Of a stretch of 64,000 nt of DNA, positions 11,190-22,612 are shown piece by piece. The stretch covers positions 1,375,520 through 1,439,519 of the forward strand of contig JALPQD010000005.1 in NCBI GenBank assembly GCA_023101885.1. The letters are read 5' to 3'. Source of the DNA: Typhlomys cinereus (lineage: Eukaryota; Chordata; Mammalia; Rodentia; Platacanthomyidae). Position 1 is the first letter of the stretch; the number at the start of each line of letters is the position of its first letter. A model generated the notes under the pieces. It did no database searches and was not told the DNA's origin. It saw only the letters and a list, made by a program, of their open reading frames with translations. Both the position numbers and the translations under genes were made by a program.

Positions 11190-11446
11190 GAGGTCTCTAC
11201 CTTGTTCCTTGTTCTTGAGAGAAGGTCTCTCCTCACCATCCTGGAGTTTGCCAAGATATGTCAGGTTGGCTGGCCAGCAATCCCCAGGGACCTACCTAAC
11301 CCTACTTCCTCTGTATGGGGGTCACGAGCACAAGCCATTGTGTCTGGTTCCTTTTCATGTGGGGGTGCTCAGTCTTGCAAGATTACAAGCATTTTAGCAA
11401 CTGAACTCTCTCTAGCCCTGAAGTCACTGTTCTTAATTCCATCTCT
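11190..11446 (-). mobile_element. tRNA-headed SINE, B3/B4-like (A1 copy)
   Basis: Contains, on the plus strand, GAGAGAAGGTCTCTCCTCACC, GGCTGGCTGGCCAGCAATCCC, GATTACAAGCATTTTAGCAA and a terminal CTCTAGCCCTGAAG. This is the reverse complement of a composite SINE with a B1-like middle. A short CT run (11130-11166) precedes it. The A3 copy is at about 59937-60180. Confidence 0.55.
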
Positions 11447-11799
11447 GTAAGTTTTGCTTTGTAAGCGTTCACGATTCCCACCCAGTTCAAGACGTAGACT
11501 CTTCCAACACCCCAAAAGGCTCCTCCAAACCTGCCTCACTTGCTACCACTTTCTTGAAGCATCACCATGCTGACCTCTGCCTCCATAGATTGTTGAATTT
11601 CACAAACAGAACCAGATTCTTGTTTTCCTGGCTTTCACGTTCAATGTCACGTCTGCGGGATTCTTTGATTTATTTCATATGAGGTCCAGTTAAAACAAGG
11701 CAAAGAGTCCCAGAAATGACAAGGTTACCTCGGAGGCTGTGCTTGCTCCTTGCCTAGAATGCTCCTTACAGCCAGTTAATGCTCTGCCCCAACTCCTGC

Positions 11800-11925
11800 T
11801 AGCTGTTGCTACTTGGGGCACACATATTTAGAATTTTCTTTGTTCCTTTGCATATAAAGTAGATATTAATAATGATACCTACTCTATGAGGTTTTGTTAG
11901 GATGATTGATTCAAGTGAAGTACCA
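11800..11925 (+). mobile_element. MIR remnant truncated at the A1/B1 join
   Basis: Shows the MIR 3' region landmarks AATGATACCTACTCTATGAGG and TTAGGATGATTGATTC, then stops at AAGTACCA where block B begins. In A3 the same element continues to about 60715. The truncation marks the join as secondary to the intact arrangement at 60678. Confidence 0.7.
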
Positions 11926-12331
11926 TCCATGTTACAGACTTCTGGGTTATTAAGAACATTCAAAAACCATGGCTGCTGGGTCCACACAAATGCCAAGGGC
12001 GCATTGGATTCATTAGATTACAGAGGGCACAGCGTTTCAATTGTTGTTTCCCCTCCAGGACTCATCAAGATCATTTCCATTTAAATCATCTCCACCCAGC
12101 CATGTTAGGATTTAATTTCTACTTCCCGCACTCTTATGTTTTCTCTCTTTTGAGTTTCCACTTTCTTAGAATCACTTTAGTACATGCAAATGCCATATCA
12201 TAGCACTCAGGGCAATTGAGAAAAATCATATGAGATTAGTCTCCTTCACAATGCCCTGTGACAGGTTGCGTGTGCTTCTTTTTGTTCTTTCTTCCAAACA
12301 AGAAAAAAGTGTAACTGTATAAATACCACAA

Positions 12332-12630
12332 GGCTGGAGAGATGTGCTTCTGGTTTAAGACTCTCTTGCAAGCAGAATGTCTGAAGGTTCAGATTCCAGG
12401 TCCCACATAAAAAACGCCCAGGCAGAAACGCAGGGGCCTGAACTTCTGAGGCGGGTGGGCATCAGCCTGGGGACTCCTAGATGGAAGCAAGAATGATGTA
12501 GAACAATCCAGAGGATTCCCCTAAGTACCCTTGGCCTCCACCGGGACCACATGCCCTCTGATACACACACCTCACCACACACACACACACACCCACAGCA
12601 CACAACAACACCGAGTAAATAAAAATAAAA
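12332..12630 (+). mobile_element. B2-like SINE with CA tail (B1 copy)
   Basis: Degraded counterpart of the element at 37153-37463. The head is damaged (GGCTGGAGAGATGTGCTTC in place of the ATGGCTCA form). Confidence 0.75.
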
Positions 12631-13574
12631 AATTAGGAAAAGAAATTCATCAAGTTTCAATTGTGACCTGCAAATCAACATTGTGTGTTGATTTTCTTGT
12701 CATAGATGGGGATGCAACATCTGAATTCCCTCAGTGCGAGGATTAAAGCGGGCAGCATCCCGTTTGGGGCGCCACGCCGAGCTGCGTCCTGTCATGCTGC
12801 CTCTTGTCGTCCTTGCTCTCCTGCAGGGACGTATGTGTCCATCAAGACTGATGACTCTGCGTTTACTACTTGCAACAGGTGCTTTAACTGTGCTGCCTCA
12901 GCTGCCGCCCTTTGGATCACCATGGCTTGACTTCATACTTGAATTCAGTAACAGAAATACTTTCAAAATATGTCAAACGAAGAGTCTCTTTTGGCTGGGA
13001 GAGGTGACCGGTTCAACACAACAGCTCTCTCCTCCCAGGTGGGGCTGGGAAAACAACCGATGAGGAGTGATGTGGCCCTAGCCTGATCTAATCCTTCCTA
13101 CAACTCACTTATCCTGTGTCCTTCTCAGCATCTGCACGAGGACACATGAGCAATAGACGCCTTCTTGCTAAAGAAGTCACAAGTGCCTAAGGTCACCTGC
13201 CCCCACATCTACTAACTGGACAATGAGACAAGGCGAACTTCCCCCCCCCCACACACACTTCGTTTTTGGTCAGACAGTGGATTGAGATGAACTGTATATA
13301 GCAAGAATGGCATTGGAACGCTTTGCTATAAATTACAAGGAATGCCCTTGGCCAGAACTACCGTACGATGCTCTGAATGTGAATCTGATCCTAAAGAGTC
13401 CTCTTGGTGCCGAATTACATCATCAACATATATTTTACCTTTCTATCCCTAGAATTTCCATGACAATTACGAAGACTGTCCCAGTGCTCAGGAATAGAGG
13501 CTTTTATCTTTCTCTTCGTTATCCTGCCCTGTTTTTTTTTGTAATCTTTGCTGGAAAAGTCAGCGTGATACAGT

Positions 13575-13960
13575 GTCGATTGATGCATTGAGGTTGACTG
13601 TTGGGTCACATCTCTGAAGAATAATGGTGAGGCAGCCCTGACCAGCCTGCCAGGAGAATATCCACCCACTCGTGGGTTGGTACCATTCCTTGGCAGGGGG
13701 GGGGGGGGGGGGGGGGGGGACATGCTGCGGAATTGGTCGGTATGTTGTCATTCTTCCGTCAGCACACTTTTGGGGTGGGCTGATCCCGTCTCGAGTGCAA
13801 TGCTGTGGATACAATGTGGCCATGGCTCCTCAGCCTCGGCTCATGGCGTCGCGGTAATATGCTCATCCTGCCAAAATTGGACTACACTGTAACTAAATTT
13901 AAGCCGACTGACCTTTTGTTCCCTCTCAGCTGTTTCGTCATGGTCCACCATTGTCATTGT
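13575..13960 (+). mobile_element. Rodent interspersed element (B1 copy), with poly-G insertion
   Basis: Degraded counterpart of 38395-38735. It contains a 24-base run of G at 13696-13719 where the other copy has a single GGTG, almost certainly an artefact. Confidence 0.5.
13696..13719. repeat. Poly-G run found only in B1
   Basis: Twenty-four consecutive G in B1. The matching position in B2 (about 38513-38520) reads GCAGGTGACATG with no run. Sequence on both sides aligns normally. Confidence 0.95.
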
Positions 13961-15469
13961 AACATCGAAGGCAATGTATATCAGAGATCGGGAGGTCACT
14001 TGAAGATGAACACAGTTTCGTGAACTAATTCCTTCTCCTTACTCCACAATTCTCTTTGTTTTCCCTCCAATATGAATAAACGAAAAACTCAGAGAAGCAA
14101 AGAGGCTGAATCTCAACTGTAGGAAGCTGAACAGTAGGAGTCTCGGGTAGCCTATATACGTCTCAGGCTGCAGAACGAGCCACTAGCCTTACATATATCT
14201 GTTTAACCTTTATAAAACTTTTCCTAGCTGTAAGCATATGATCTTCTCCCTCCATGCCATCACATCATTGACCTCATGTCCCAATCACGGCACTTCCCCT
14301 GTTGGTATCATAACCATAAGTTAAAGAAATATGTACCTTTGCAAGAAAATTCTATCAACTTACAAAAATGAGCTTGTATAGGCCAGGAAGAATCTAAAGA
14401 CGGCGTGTGGGGCTGGACTTTTGACGACTTTGGTTATCTGTCTCAGTTTTCCTTTGAACATCAAGCCGTGGAGGCGTGGACTTCTCATTGGCATGAAATC
14501 AAAACCCCCTAATTTTATCTAAGTTTAAGAATCTACCTCTGCAGAAAGATGAAGAACTTCCCCAATTTCAAATTTCATTTTTCCCTTGCTAGAATAATGA
14601 GAGTTCCACGGGCCAGACCTCCTATCTCTTTTCTCAGCTTTCCTCACATCCTGGGAGTTATATACATACAATTCCTGTGATAGTTAATCTTTCATTGAGC
14701 AGGAGTTAAATTAACTCCGCTACGAGCATATCGTCTTTTATTTACAGTGCGAAACATACTTTAAATTTTTTTTCTTTTCTTTGAATTTTTCATATACCAA
14801 CAGATGAGTTTAGTCCTTGCCTCCCTATTCCCTCTCAAACCCTGGGCCTTTCACACCTCTGTTGCAGTTCACCAATCCAGGCAATCTCTCTCCTGAGCTC
14901 TATCCCTCTATGTGGGTAACCACAGGCTTCTTTTCAACGGATGCCTTGGTCATGAAACCTACCAGTGGGCGTGTCCCGCTTCATTTCTCTCTGGTGTAGC
15001 TGTTTAGGAGATTCATCTTTATAGGCACTTCTGAGATTTTGCAGGGATGTTAAGCTAGAGCAAGATGTCACCCTAAACGTTGGTGGCCTTTCTCCCGCAC
15101 TGGGTTGTATCACTTTTACACCCGCGGCGGTCTTGGTCCGGTGGACTGAACCGAAAGGGGAGAAAGAGAAAGGCCAGTTTGAACGCCAGCATTCATCTGT
15201 CTGTCTTGCCACCCCCTGCTACGCTGCCCCAAACACTGCAATCCAAATGAACTCCTTTCTGTTCTTAGGCTGTTTCTTATCCGGTATCTGGTACAGCATT
15301 GAGAAATGGAACTAATACAAACCCCTGCATTCCCAAACCTCATTCCTTTCTGAGCCATTTCCAAGATGAATTTTGATTTGAGAGCATTCTTTCCATTTTT
15401 TTTTCTGTGCTACTTACTTTTATGTGTTCTTTTTGTGGCCAGGTGCCTGCCTACTAGTATATATTTTAG

Positions 15470-15640
15470 CTGGCATATTTCTTAGAGCATTCACTTCCAT
15501 GTACAGATTATTATTTGCCCAGGTCACGGTTAGACGGTGGAGACCCATTGTCACACAGTGGCCTGATATTGATGGTCAGGTTTTTAGCATCGTGGAGTCA
15601 CCCCTCAAAACCTGTGCCTTAATCTTACGCTACTGTAGAA
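15470..15640 (-). mobile_element. MIR-like remnant (B1 copy)
   Basis: Degraded counterpart of 40120-40310. Confidence 0.5.
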
Positions 15641-16008
15641 CGCTTAACATGTTTCAGTCATATTTTTTTTTAACTGAACCCATGTTCTCATATGGAACCT
15701 TTTTGTTTGCTCTGAATTTTGTTCTATACGCAAGTAGTGATCACTATAAGAGCATTTATTGAAGTTATTATCATAGCACTGTGCTAGACTTTCCATGGGT
15801 AAATTTTGTATGGTCTTCAGAACTATCCTGGGAAGTAGGTGACTTTTTGTTCCTTGTGTAATAAGGACCACCAAGCATAGCAGATCCAGGCATGGCGTGC
15901 CAGGCCGACTGGTGTCCGAACATTCAGGAAAGTAATCGTTTGGGTCCGTGTTCCTTTTCGGTTAGTTCACACCAATGTCTGATATTTCTGAGTAGAAAAC
16001 ACAGTACA

Positions 16009-16200
16009 GGTGCTGGGGATGACATAAACAGGTTAAAGCCTTTACCTGAAGCAAAAGACCTGATCCAGATTCCATATGGGGCTTCCCCAGGCATATACAA
16101 CACTCACGGACCCTCTACACACACAACACACACACACAACACACGCACTACATGCACACGTACGCACATGCACATGCATGCCTGGCATGCAAAAAAAGAA
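16009..16200 (+). mobile_element. tRNA-headed SINE fragment with CA tail (B1 copy)
   Basis: Degraded counterpart of 40667-40845. Confidence 0.55.
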
Positions 16201-18394
16201 TCTATTTAAGCTTGGCCCAGAAGCTTTACACATAAGCCCAGAGGAGTAAGGAGTGATTGTTACACAACCTTACAGGGCTAGGAAATGCAGTCCCAGAGCA
16301 GTTTCTGAAAGGGCAGGACTAACATGACTGGACACCTCCCAAAGCTAGTGCCACTACGGAGATTAAAAAGAAAGGCAGTCATTAAGGAGCCATGATTCCT
16401 TCTTACAAACTCCACGCAGCCGGGTTCATTTCTATCAGAGACGTCATCGTGGGCCAGTGGGTCCTGCTTTCTTCCCCGATTCTGAAAATCAGAGTTCTTG
16501 AGGAATCAGCCTTTCTGAAAAGTCGATTTTCCCTGCTGTTTTTCCGGCTTTCAGAACTGGATGAAGTGTTACTTTTTGGTACTCAAGAGACCTAGCTTCT
16601 TCTTGCCTTCTTCCAATGTGGTCTTTTAATCTCTGTCCGTGTGGGAAATTATGTTCAAAAATCTCCGTGTCTCTGGCCATAGTAGTTCTGCATTAGGGAC
16701 AAGTACATGCCAACACAGGTCCGAGATTATTCTGCAATTTGTTGCTGCCGGCTGTTCTGATCCACACGTCACAGTATCTGCTGGAAGAAAACATTATGTT
16801 TTTTCCAGCGTTGTGAACGTAATCACCACCCGTTTAATTAGTAATATATTTTTCTTGCGCATTTTTTTCCCAAGACTTTGTACCTAGCCTATTGCTACAC
16901 AAACTTGGACAGTTTTAAGTTTCGCCCATTCATTTTCATTATGGTACATGAAAATTTCTTCGGCGTTGCACGTACTGAGCCTTTTAATCCCGCGATCACC
17001 GTGATGCTCTCGGAAGACGAGATGTATTCTACTTCTGTGGGTTCTCTTTAACTCGGCCGCGGCGTTCCGAACAATACATCTTATAACGAATGAAACACAC
17101 TGTGCTGGGCCTTCAGGTCCGTAGCACCTCCGTCTTCAGTAATCCTTTACTGGCCTCCGCTTGCTCCAATGGCTCCATGTTTACTTCTCTTTGCCTGGTT
17201 CTTATTGCATTTATCATCGTTCTGAATATTGATAAACTCGGCACCCACAATCTTGGCGGTACTCTCTCCTAGATATGCACGTTTACATTATTGATGGGTT
17301 TTGTCTCCCCGTGCTGGACATTGCTAACCATCCTGCCAGCGAGCCTATTTTGACTGCGACGTGGTGATCGTCCGAAGTTGCCCGGTGGGGCGGCAGTTTG
17401 TACTGTTTGTGAGAGTGTGGGGGTTCTCCTAGTCGCTACTCATGGTCTAGTGTTCTGGTCTCCTTGGCTATGGTGTGCTCATAGGGTCTCCGTCTCCCTA
17501 TCCTTGTCATTTTGTTTCCTCAATTGGAGTTTTGGGGGCGGGGTCCACGCTCTGAACCACATGCACTTAGCGCTAACACCCCAGCGAGGTTTCTGGAGCC
17601 AGCCGCAAAGCGACCACCCGCCCCTTGCACATCCATTCCCACCCGCTCCCTTCCCCTGCCTTCGTCCGGCTAGATTTCTAAATCATGCCAGTAACAAGAT
17701 AATATTGAAAACCCCATTTAACAAAAAGAATCCACCTGGCTGATTAGGAAGACCCCCCATACCTGGACATTAGCCAGGATAACCCCACTGCCATGTTCAA
17801 TGACCAGCACATTGAGCGACTGCGAACTTATTTCAGGATAAAAGTCAGACCATTGATAAGACGCATATTTGGTAGCCTTTATTTTTCAGGGGACAGTTGT
17901 AAAAATCATGCTGGGGGGGGAGGAAACATTTCGAATATAGGAAAATGTACATAAGCTAATGATTTCTTTCTTCCAGCACCCAGTGGTTATCATTTATCAA
18001 TCACTTTGCTCTTGGGTATGTCTGTTCCCTTCCCTAGTGTGCAGTCAGATATGTTTTAGTCTCTGTGTGTTTATCTATCATCATATGGCTATCTGTATTG
18101 AATTGGCTTACCGAGTTCCACCCTGTTTCACAGACAGAGCATGCGATGTGTAATTTTTACTTGCTTCTTCTTAAAGTTTTGTATATTATCTTATATTCCA
18201 TCCACTACATAAGTTACATAGTGTTTTGGTACATAGTCTAAAGCATGTATCCTTAAAAAAGGAAAAAAGTCTTCAGACAGCATCACATTAGTTATTGGAA
18301 AATACTTTGCAAGTATTGTCAGAAAAATGCAAAATGTTGCAAAGAATTACTACTCTAACTTTACAGTTGCATTAAAAGAAAATACATATAGTGC

Positions 18395-18450
18395 ATATAT
18401 ATATATAGATATATATTGATATATATAGATAGATAGAGAGATAGATATTC
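18395..18450. repeat. GATA/TATA microsatellite, degraded (B1)
   Basis: A mixture of ATATAT, AGATAT and GATAGATAG units where B2 has a near-perfect GATA array. Confidence 0.85.
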
Positions 18451-18532
18451 CAGATGAGTTACTTGTGAGTATCACTTTTATTTTTGGCCAAGAATTCCAT
18501 ACTGAGATTCCTGCTGCCAAAAAGTATCGAAC

Positions 18533-18838
18533 TAGGGCTGGAAGATGGCGCAGGTGGTTAATACTTTGCCATCGCAAGCAGAAGGTCCCTGAGTTCACGA
18601 TCTCAGTCCTTGTAAAAACACCAGGTGGAAATGGCAACGGCCCACACTTCCAGTTTCTGGTGGGCATAGCCAGAAATCCCAGAGTGAGCAATAGGGAAGG
18701 TAGAAGCAATCTAGGAATTCTGAAATCACCATTGATCCTCCACAGGGACAACATGTGCCCTCGGATACACAACACACACACACACCCCCACACACACAAC
18801 ACACCACACCCCCACAATGAATCAATAAATACAGTTTA
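18533..18838 (+). mobile_element. B2-like SINE with CA tail (B1 copy)
   Basis: Degraded counterpart of 42804-43099: inserted bases in the head (GATGGCGCAGGTGG) and an interrupted CA tail. Confidence 0.8.
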
Positions 18839-21800
18839 TTTTTTAAAGTATGGAGAACATCAGTCTTCGAGAAATCTGCCATATTACTTTGCAAGAGATA
18901 GAATTACCGTCCTCCACCCGCAGTGTAAGATGTTCAGCTTCAACATTTCACAGGGTACTATCCTTGTTTATTGTATTTTCCTTGTCAGCGTGAGCCTTTG
19001 AAGATTTAAATTAACTAGGGGTATCTTTCCATACCTGCTTGCCGAATCCCCAACACAATTGACGTCTTTGTTCTTGGAGAGAAGCTGCAGCAAGGAAAGC
19101 CTCAGAAATCTCTATCTCCGCCCCCAGAGTGCTCTCGCTGGGTAAGGGTACTTTTTGGAGTGGCATGTGACTCTTTTTCCGCAAGGGAACAAAAATCATC
19201 CACGTGTTCTTCGGCTCCAGGCCAGGAATCAAAGCATGCAACAGCCTTGTCTATTCAGGGACCAGAACATGGGTAGCAGGAGGCTCAGAGTGAACGAAAA
19301 TTGACATTTCTTTACTTTCGAGGACTTGTCTATGAGAAACTGCAGCCTGCAGCCATTTACTACCAACAAGAGGCAGTTCCAAGAGAAGAAAAAATTGCTC
19401 CTGCACATACCCCACGGAACTCATAATTTTCTCTCAATGGCCAATTATTATTTTTACCCTGTCCATGACATGGAAGGGTGCATCAGGGAGCTGCTAGCCT
19501 CTGCTAATGAATAAACTTAAGTCAGGCCACAACATGTTGGAATAATTCGTCTGACCGGGATTTATAACACTAGCCAGGTTTTTTTTTCTTTCTTTAAGGC
19601 CCACAAACTGGGGTTGTAAGTACCGCAGAGTCCCGTGCTGACGTTACAGGTCTATTTCTCTTTCCTTATTTTTATTTTTTGGTATTTTTAATTATTTTTA
19701 TGATCTTCCGAATGTCTTTCTAAGCAGGGTCCAACCTCCTCAGGAGAACTTCTGGCTCTGACTTCGGACATTAGAGCTAACGACAGATCAGATGTCTAAG
19801 TCCTCTATTTTCACTTCCTTCATATACCTTCTCACCAATGGTTCTACTGCTCGAGCCTTGTTGGGGAGTAATGCTGGGCTCTAACTTATTTTTCTCATTA
19901 CCTATGGACATTCACTCCACTAAGAAGGGCAGCAATGCCGCTTCAGCTTGTCATTCAGATGCCATTTGAGGACAAGACTCGGGTGTTTCCAAAGGGATGA
20001 GAAGGGATGGCGTTTGTCTGCTTTCCTCTGCCCAGGAAACCCTCTGAGGAGTCAACCTGTATCTGGGTTCTACTCCTTGTCACTGAAGGTCTGCACAATC
20101 CAGTTAATGTTCACGCAGTGTGTGAGCCTCTCTTCTCTAGGTCACTCAGGGGGTGGGGTGTGCATGACAGGTCCTTATCCTAAACAAAATTTGGGTCCCT
20201 CTGGACGGACCTCAGAATTGGCCTGGAATCTCACCTTTCCTGGAGCCTCATATTTCAGATGGCCCAATAAATTTATGCTGCCTCTTCTTTGTGTGGTCTT
20301 CTAGAACTGTGTTCACACCCATCCTCACCCCATTGGAAGGGTTGGGGTGGCCTTCCAAGTCCTGTTTAACTTGGGAATTTAAGGAGACCCCAAGCTGTTG
20401 ATAAAGGAGGAAGAGCACCCGCAGGAGGAGGAATTCGGATGGTAGTCCTCTGTCGACAGTCCCTCCATCCTTGACTTCTTAGTACCCCTGAAATCCAAGT
20501 CTTTGCAATCTTGTGAGGTTTGCTGCCTGACTAGAGGTTAAATATTTTAATATTCACTGATTGGAGGAAAGTACTGTGACAAATTGAATGCAGGTCCTGG
20601 AACGCTGAGGGCATTAGGGACAACACAAAATGTAAATGCATTCTTAATTATCTCAAGTCACTGCACGCCAAGTAGCTCCCTTCTCCAAGAAAAACACAGC
20701 TTAACGGAATATGACATTGAAATTAACTAAGAATTGGTGGGGTAAATCTTCTAAACCGCTTTTTCCTCTTCCTCCCCCCTTCTCCAACTTCTAATATGAT
20801 TTTAGTAATTTGAGCATCCGTTCCTTTCTGATTTTTATAGATAATATTAAAGTTTACTGTGAACTTGGCGAGGGGCACAGTGGCTGTAAAACAGTAGTTT
20901 CTTCTTCCTTTGCAATCAACACTAAAGAGATTCGTATCAACGACTTTGTGGCTTATTGTCTGATTCATGAAACATTCTGACCGTTAGAGTCAGTATTCTC
21001 AAATGTAATTTTATTTCTGAATTTACATTTTATCGTGATCTCATTTTCTGGCTATGATATGGCCCATGAGGTGGGTGTTTTATTTGGGCGGTTTTTCTTT
21101 CCCACTAGCAAAATCAAAAGCCGCAGGACCAGTGTCTTCTGGTTGGTCATTTGGCCAGCTAATGCAACTGAGAGGACTGGACTTCAGGTCCCGGAACACC
21201 CCATTCCCCGTCGAAGCCATTAATGGATTGATATTGAAAAAACTCCTTCTCGGGCCATCGGAAGTGGTTCGCCAGAGTTGTTTCTTTTTCTCACCACTTC
21301 TCATTCTTAATGGCACCTGGACCCCAAACCTCATTATGGGAACACTGAAACGGATTTGACTAGCTGCTTACAACAAACCTGCCAGGCATCAGAAAATTAC
21401 CAGGCGGATCCCCTCTGGTGGTGAGGCACTCACTCTGGTAGTGGCAGGAACAGCCCCCTATGCACAGGTCTGGTCAAGGATCTCCTAGACGTCTGTGATT
21501 GGGCAATGATGCTAAAGCACCGCACCCTGTTGATGACGGAGATGGAGACTAGAAAAAGCTCCGGCAGAGCCAGGTGTGGCCCCTTCAGCACCATGGACAA
21601 GACAAGATCTTGCCTCCGTGTCCAGGGCCGGATGCCCACCCCCGAGTGACTTGCGATTTCAGCAGGGGCCAGATAGCGCCTTCTGGCTGCGTGACCTTCC
21701 CCGGCAGGTTTTTCTGTGGGCTTCCTTACTCAGAACTGTTTGGCACTCTGGGAAGAGAATTTGAAAGGCAAGGTAACTTGCAAGCCGTGACCTTCCAGAT

Positions 21801-21879
21801 TTGCCAGTTTTCAAAAACAGAACTGAGAATCTTCGTTTTTTGGCTTTTTTTTATGTGTAACATGTCTAGAGGGTACATG

Positions 21880-22120
21880 TGTGTGCATATGTGAGCATGT
21901 GTGTAGAGGTGTAGGTTATATCAGAAACCGTCCTCGATGGCTCTCTACTTTATTTGAAATTAGCTCATAATCAGCCTCGGAGCTCTCCATAAGGCTAGTC
22001 TCGTTTAGCCTCCGCCATGCCTCTCTGGGATCCCTAGTCCCTGGCCCTCTGTGGCTAGAATTAAGCAGAACACTGCGTCCATCTGAAAATTGACTGAGAT
22101 CTGAGATCGGAATTCATGAC
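21880..22120 (-). mobile_element. tRNA-headed SINE, B3/B4-like (B1 copy)
   Basis: Degraded counterpart of 46090-46325. Confidence 0.45.
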
Positions 22121-22257
22121 CATGACAACATGTGTGTGTGATCAACTTGTGTAAGCAGCTTGTTGGGCTTATATGTGCTTTCGGTGCATAAACATATTGC
22201 AATATTGAGGCATATTCTTGGGACACTTGTGGATATCATCTGTCATATCAAGAAGGG

Positions 22258-22612
22258 CGCTGGAGTGCCTGAGGAGCTGGCTTAGCAAAGAGCGAGAGCA
22301 CTTGTTCAGCAGGAGGTCCCAGTTTCACTACTAAAAAATCCCCCATAAAAATCTGTCTGGCCGATACATGTGCCTGTAACCCTGTACTGTGTAGGGCATG
22401 GTGAGACAGGGGATCATGGGGCTTGCTGGCTGTCAGCCTAATCTAGGTTCTTTGAGAGACCCTGTCTCAAGTGAATAATGTGGAGAAATGATGAGCAAAA
22501 CACCGACCCTCTCTTCCTCTTTCCCGCATGCATGGCGGTTCTACCGGTGTGCACATGTGCGTGTGTATAGATGCACCTACAACACCCAGTTTACAATATA
22601 AATAAATATATA
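22258..22612 (+). mobile_element. tRNA-headed SINE with B1-like middle (B1 copy)
   Basis: Degraded counterpart of 46453-46815. Confidence 0.6.

Larger units (their letters stand above)
1..11925. repeat. Block A, copy 1 (A1), clean sequence
   Basis: First copy of the A block. Base 1 corresponds to 48808, and the two copies run together to 11925/60678. Differences from A3 are sparse single-base changes, a few small indels and microsatellite length changes. The block holds SINEs, MIR remnants, microsatellites and otherwise unremarkable unique DNA, with no recognisable exon. Stretches between the listed repeats (2474-3582, 4346-5507, 6148-7046, 7378-8600, 9000-10096, 10541-11130) show no gene. 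Its right end stops inside a MIR element, where the sequence changes to block B. It may be an allele of A3 or a recent duplicate. Confidence 0.95.

Noticed and set aside
13696..13719. G-quadruplex-forming element
   Set aside because: Absent from the partner copy in B2, so probably a base-calling artefact.
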